Assembly (NCBI GenBank): GCA_023957115.1
Contig: JAMLHN010000020.1
Location: 1 to 64,000 of the forward strand
DNA length: 64,000 nt
Direction: 5' to 3'
Source of the DNA: Thermomicrobiales bacterium
GTDB lineage: Bacteria > Chloroflexota > Chloroflexia > Thermomicrobiales > UBA6265
Of this stretch, positions 61,233-64,000 are shown in pieces. The notes beneath the pieces were generated by a model, which worked only from the letters and a program-made list of their open reading frames with translations, did not search any database and had not been told where the DNA came from. The first letter of the stretch is position 1; every line of letters starts with the position of its first letter. Position numbers and translations under genes: made by a program.

Positions 61233-64000
61233 TTAGGCGAACGGGCGCAGGATGACCGGGTCGAACGCTTCTCCGATGAAGGCGAGCACGTGGCGTAGGG
61301 TTGTTTCCGGGTCGTCGATCAGGGCGGATTGTTCGATCCGCATGACTTTGCCGGCGCCGAGACCGATTTCGAGCTCACGGGCGGCCTGGACCGCTTCGAT
61401 CCAGCGGTCGTAGGCACGCTCCTCATCCATATAGACGAAGCGAGAGCGGTAGAGCATCCGCCGGTCCTTCTGGTGGGCCGCCACGACGTCATCCGGGTCG
61501 CGAATGACGTGAATGAACTTGGCGTGCGGGAAGAGCCGGTACAGATCGAACCCGTGCTCGGCCAGCTTCTCGCCTTCGGCAAGCACACGAGTGGCGTTCG
61601 ATTTCACCTGCGTACGCAACTGGCGGAGCCGTTCGTCTTCGAAGGGAGCGGCGATCGCGGGATCGATGCCCCGCAGGAGCAGATCGTGTGCGGCTGCGCC
61701 GAAATGCGCGGCAAATTGCTCGGTATCGATCCGCTTGATCTCGAGATCGTTCACGGTATCGCCTTCTTCCACCGAGGCGAACGCGATATGCAGTGCGGAC
61801 GAGAGATTCGTCAGCCAGGTTGGATCGAGGGTCAGCTTGAACACGGGGAGCTGCGCCAGCGCCAGCGCCAGGATGCTGGTGCCGGACCGCGGCGCTCCGA
61901 TGACGAAGACTGGATGCGGCGGTTGTCCCGATGCCTTGCGGCGACTGGACGCTCGCTTGACCGGGCCTAGATCGGGTAGCGGCGCATCGACGCCGTTCGG
62001 CCACGATCGACCGTCGATACCCAACAGCGCGGGACCGGCCAGGTGCGTCAACACCGCTGGAGAGGTAACGGCCATTGGCGCGAGGATGGGGCCGAGGTCC
62101 GCGTTCGCCCGATCGGCGATCCATTGCGCGCGTGGGTGTTGAATTGCCCAGAGATCGCGACGAATGGCGGTGTGAATACCGGTTTCTTCCGATCCGGTCA
62201 GTGAATCGGACCGGGTGCGGTAGACATAGATGAACTCCGCGGTGTTCGCGATGGGGCCGATCGTGGCCGCGCGACGCAGGAACTCGGTATCGCCCGAAAA
62301 GGGCAGTCCGGTGGCGAATCCACCGGTGCGCTGAATCAGATCGCGCGTCACCAATGATGTGGGATGGTGGACCGGTTTGCTCTTGGGGGTCGTCTGGAAG
62401 GTGAGCTCCGGATTGAGCGGATGCTGGTAGAGGACGACCTCGTTTTCGTTGACGATCAGGCGATGTCCCTGACTTCCGATCAACTCCTTGCCGGTGCGGG
62501 TCGCCAGATCGAGCAGGACCTCCAGCCGGTTTGGGGCAGACCAGTCGTCCGAATCCTCGAAGAGGTAGGCATCGTAGTCGGTATTGTCGATGACTTCCTG
62601 GATGAGCCGAAACGGCCCTGAGTTCTCTTCGGAGCGGAGGAGCGTCACCTGCGGAAACTTCTCCATGACCCCAAGCGGAGTGGTCGACGAACAGTCATCG
62701 ATCACCACAATCCCTTGCAGCGGTCTCGTTTGCTTCACGAGTGAATCGACGGCGGCGTCCAGATACGATTCCGCTTCGTAGTAGGGGATGACCGCCAGGA
62801 TCCTCGCGTCGGGTTTGAGATGATGCCCGGTCTTGTCGAGCTTGAGGTAGTTGTCGAGGACCTGATCGGTGGTGCGGTGGCGCACGGAAGGGTCGGCTTT
62901 GGGCAAAAGCGCCTCGTCGCCGAGCAGCACGGCCTCCCGATAGTCGAGGGGGCTGAAGACGCCGCGCACGTCCATCTCGTCGGCCCGGTGAATGCGAAGC
63001 TCCTGTTCGTCCTGTCCCAGCCAGATCGCCGTGCCGAGCAGATCGTAGAGCGTTCGCACCGCTTCAGCCGGTCGGTCTGGATCGGAGATCAGCTCCACCA
63101 CACGGTCGGTATCGATCAGGTCCTGAAGTGGATTGGTTGGATCGAGCAGGTAGTCCTCGAACACCGGCCGCAACGCGTCGAAACTGGTCACCCGGCCGTC
63201 CTGGGGGGTAACCGTGTCACAGACGGGAATCGTCAGCAGCTCGGGCGCTACCCGTTCGAGGATGGTCGTATAGACGGTTTCCGCGACAATCTCATCCGGT
63301 CCCAAGGCGTCGAGGGCGGCCCAGATGGCTGGATCGAGATAGGGGAACGTCTGCCCAACGACTGGAACTTCGACGCTGGGCGCGATCGACCGTGCGTTCG
63401 CGGCCAGAGCGATGGACGGCGCAAGCGAGGCGGCGTCGTTTTCGCGTGCCTTCACCAATTGGTCGACATAGAACGTGGCGATCGGCGTGCGAAGCACCTG
63501 GCCGGGATCGAAGGATCCCGATGTCGCCATCGCCTCGCGAAGCGTGTCGCCAGACGCGAGCAAGGTCAAATTCCGAGCGGTCGGGACGAGCAATCCAGCG
63601 GCATCGGATTCGATACGGACCAGATCGGTCGATCCAAGCCGGCCGGCGAGCGTCCATGGACTCCCGACTCCGCTTGTCTGGAACGCGTGGATGATCTGCT
63701 GTTCGAATTCACTCGGATCGTCGAGCGTGCGCGCTCCAGCAGAAGTGGATGACCGACGCGGTCAGCCAGCTCGGCGGCAATCTGCACGCCGGGTTCGTCT
63801 GGGTCGCCTGTCGCCGTGAGGGCAACCCGGCTCAGCAGCCCTTCCGCGGCCAGCAATGCCAGGAGCAGGCGACTGGCTTTGCCGCCATCGAGCGCGAGAC
63901 GGTGTTGCTGATAGGGCAAGGCGGCGATCGACCGAAGCGAGCGGCGCAGGCTGTGCTCGATGGTGTCGATGGCGGCTTCGGACGTTTCCGGGCGCGTTTG
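61233..64000 (-). CDS. Asparagine-synthase-like / GT2 glycosyltransferase / sulfotransferase multidomain protein, partial, frameshifted
   Basis: Runs past the right edge, so the N-terminus is missing; about 920 residues visible, with one indel near 63722. Visible order: an asparagine-synthase-like PP-loop region (YQQHRLALDGGKASRLLLALL, with a DGGKAS in place of SGGxDS, then ALTATGDPDEPGVQIAAELA); a linker; a GT-A family 2 domain (ILAVIPYYEAESYLDAAVDSL, VIDDCSSTTPLG, FEDSDDWSAPNRL as DxD-like motif); then a PAPS sulfotransferase (PVFVIGAPRSGTSILALALA for the 5' phosphosulfate loop, HVIRDPDDVVAAHQKDRR for the 3' phosphate site). A surface-glycan assembly role is inferred. Confidence 0.78.

Noticed and set aside
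1..64000. tRNA, rRNA and CRISPR genes
   Set aside because: No T-loop-type GGTTCGAATCC context with cloverleaf, no rRNA blocks and no spaced repeats were recognised by eye; a covariance-model search would be decisive.

Overview
The window looks like the chromosome of a high-GC bacterium of the phylum Chloroflexota, most likely class Thermomicrobia (order Thermomicrobiales or a relative). This is inferred from family content: a Rex redox repressor, a queuosine-salvage protein of the DUF2419/Qng1 type known from Sphaerobacter, many exported proteins whose mature ends begin AQDATP/AQDASP, frequent twin-arginine signal peptides and an LPxTG-like anchor. No rRNA, tRNA or CRISPR array was recognised.

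Layout. 0.2-5 kb: a DHA2-type efflux pump, two small secreted proteins and a DUF4397 protein. 4.8-11.2 kb (minus strand): a complete Mrp-type Na+/H+ antiporter operon, mrpABCDEFG, followed by a LapA-like membrane protein; a repeat-bearing gap splits C from D. 11.5-14.8 kb: a CsoR metal sensor, an S41-like protease and an M14-family deacylase. 14.8-25.3 kb: a peptide-uptake and catabolism neighbourhood with DppB/DppC permeases (DppC broken), a solute-binding protein, a FadR-like regulator with a clear palindromic operator, a SelA-like PLP enzyme, a BrnT-type toxin-antitoxin pair, an M19 dipeptidase, a beta-lactamase-fold hydrolase and an alpha/beta hydrolase. 25.5-33.6 kb: a cupin, Qng1, a 37-residue membrane peptide, a GAP/LysE-like transporter, two tandem paralogous membrane proteins with an identical C-terminal tag, two more hydrolases, a TumE-like toxin pair and a RAYT transposase bracketed by inverted REP sequences. 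33.6-39.9 kb: a two-component system next to a MacB-type ABC exporter. 40-50 kb: tandem serine hydrolases, two nucleoside hydrolases, an MNT-HEPN toxin-antitoxin pair, a glycosidase-like secreted protein, a double-CDGSH iron-sulfur protein and an amino-acid-binding protein. 50-54 kb: an IS4-family insertion sequence, then the remains of a defence locus: the 3' relic of an MmeI-like DNA methyltransferase translationally coupled to a HEPN-like gene, plus a zinc-knuckle gene behind an SOS-box-like palindrome. 54.7-64 kb: guaA, an SH3b-repeat secreted protein, an SDR, Rex, an LPxTG-like surface protein, and a very large asparagine-synthase-like/GT2/sulfotransferase protein that runs off the right edge.

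Two global traits stand out. First, intergenic spaces carry a family of degenerate heptanucleotide repeats (core GAGT: GGAGTTG, GGAGTCC, TGAGTCC), often as inverted arms around a core; several stop codons fall inside these arrays. Second, at least five genes contain single-base frameshifts, some with several each. Either the assembly is under-polished or decay is active, so those genes should be checked before being called dead.
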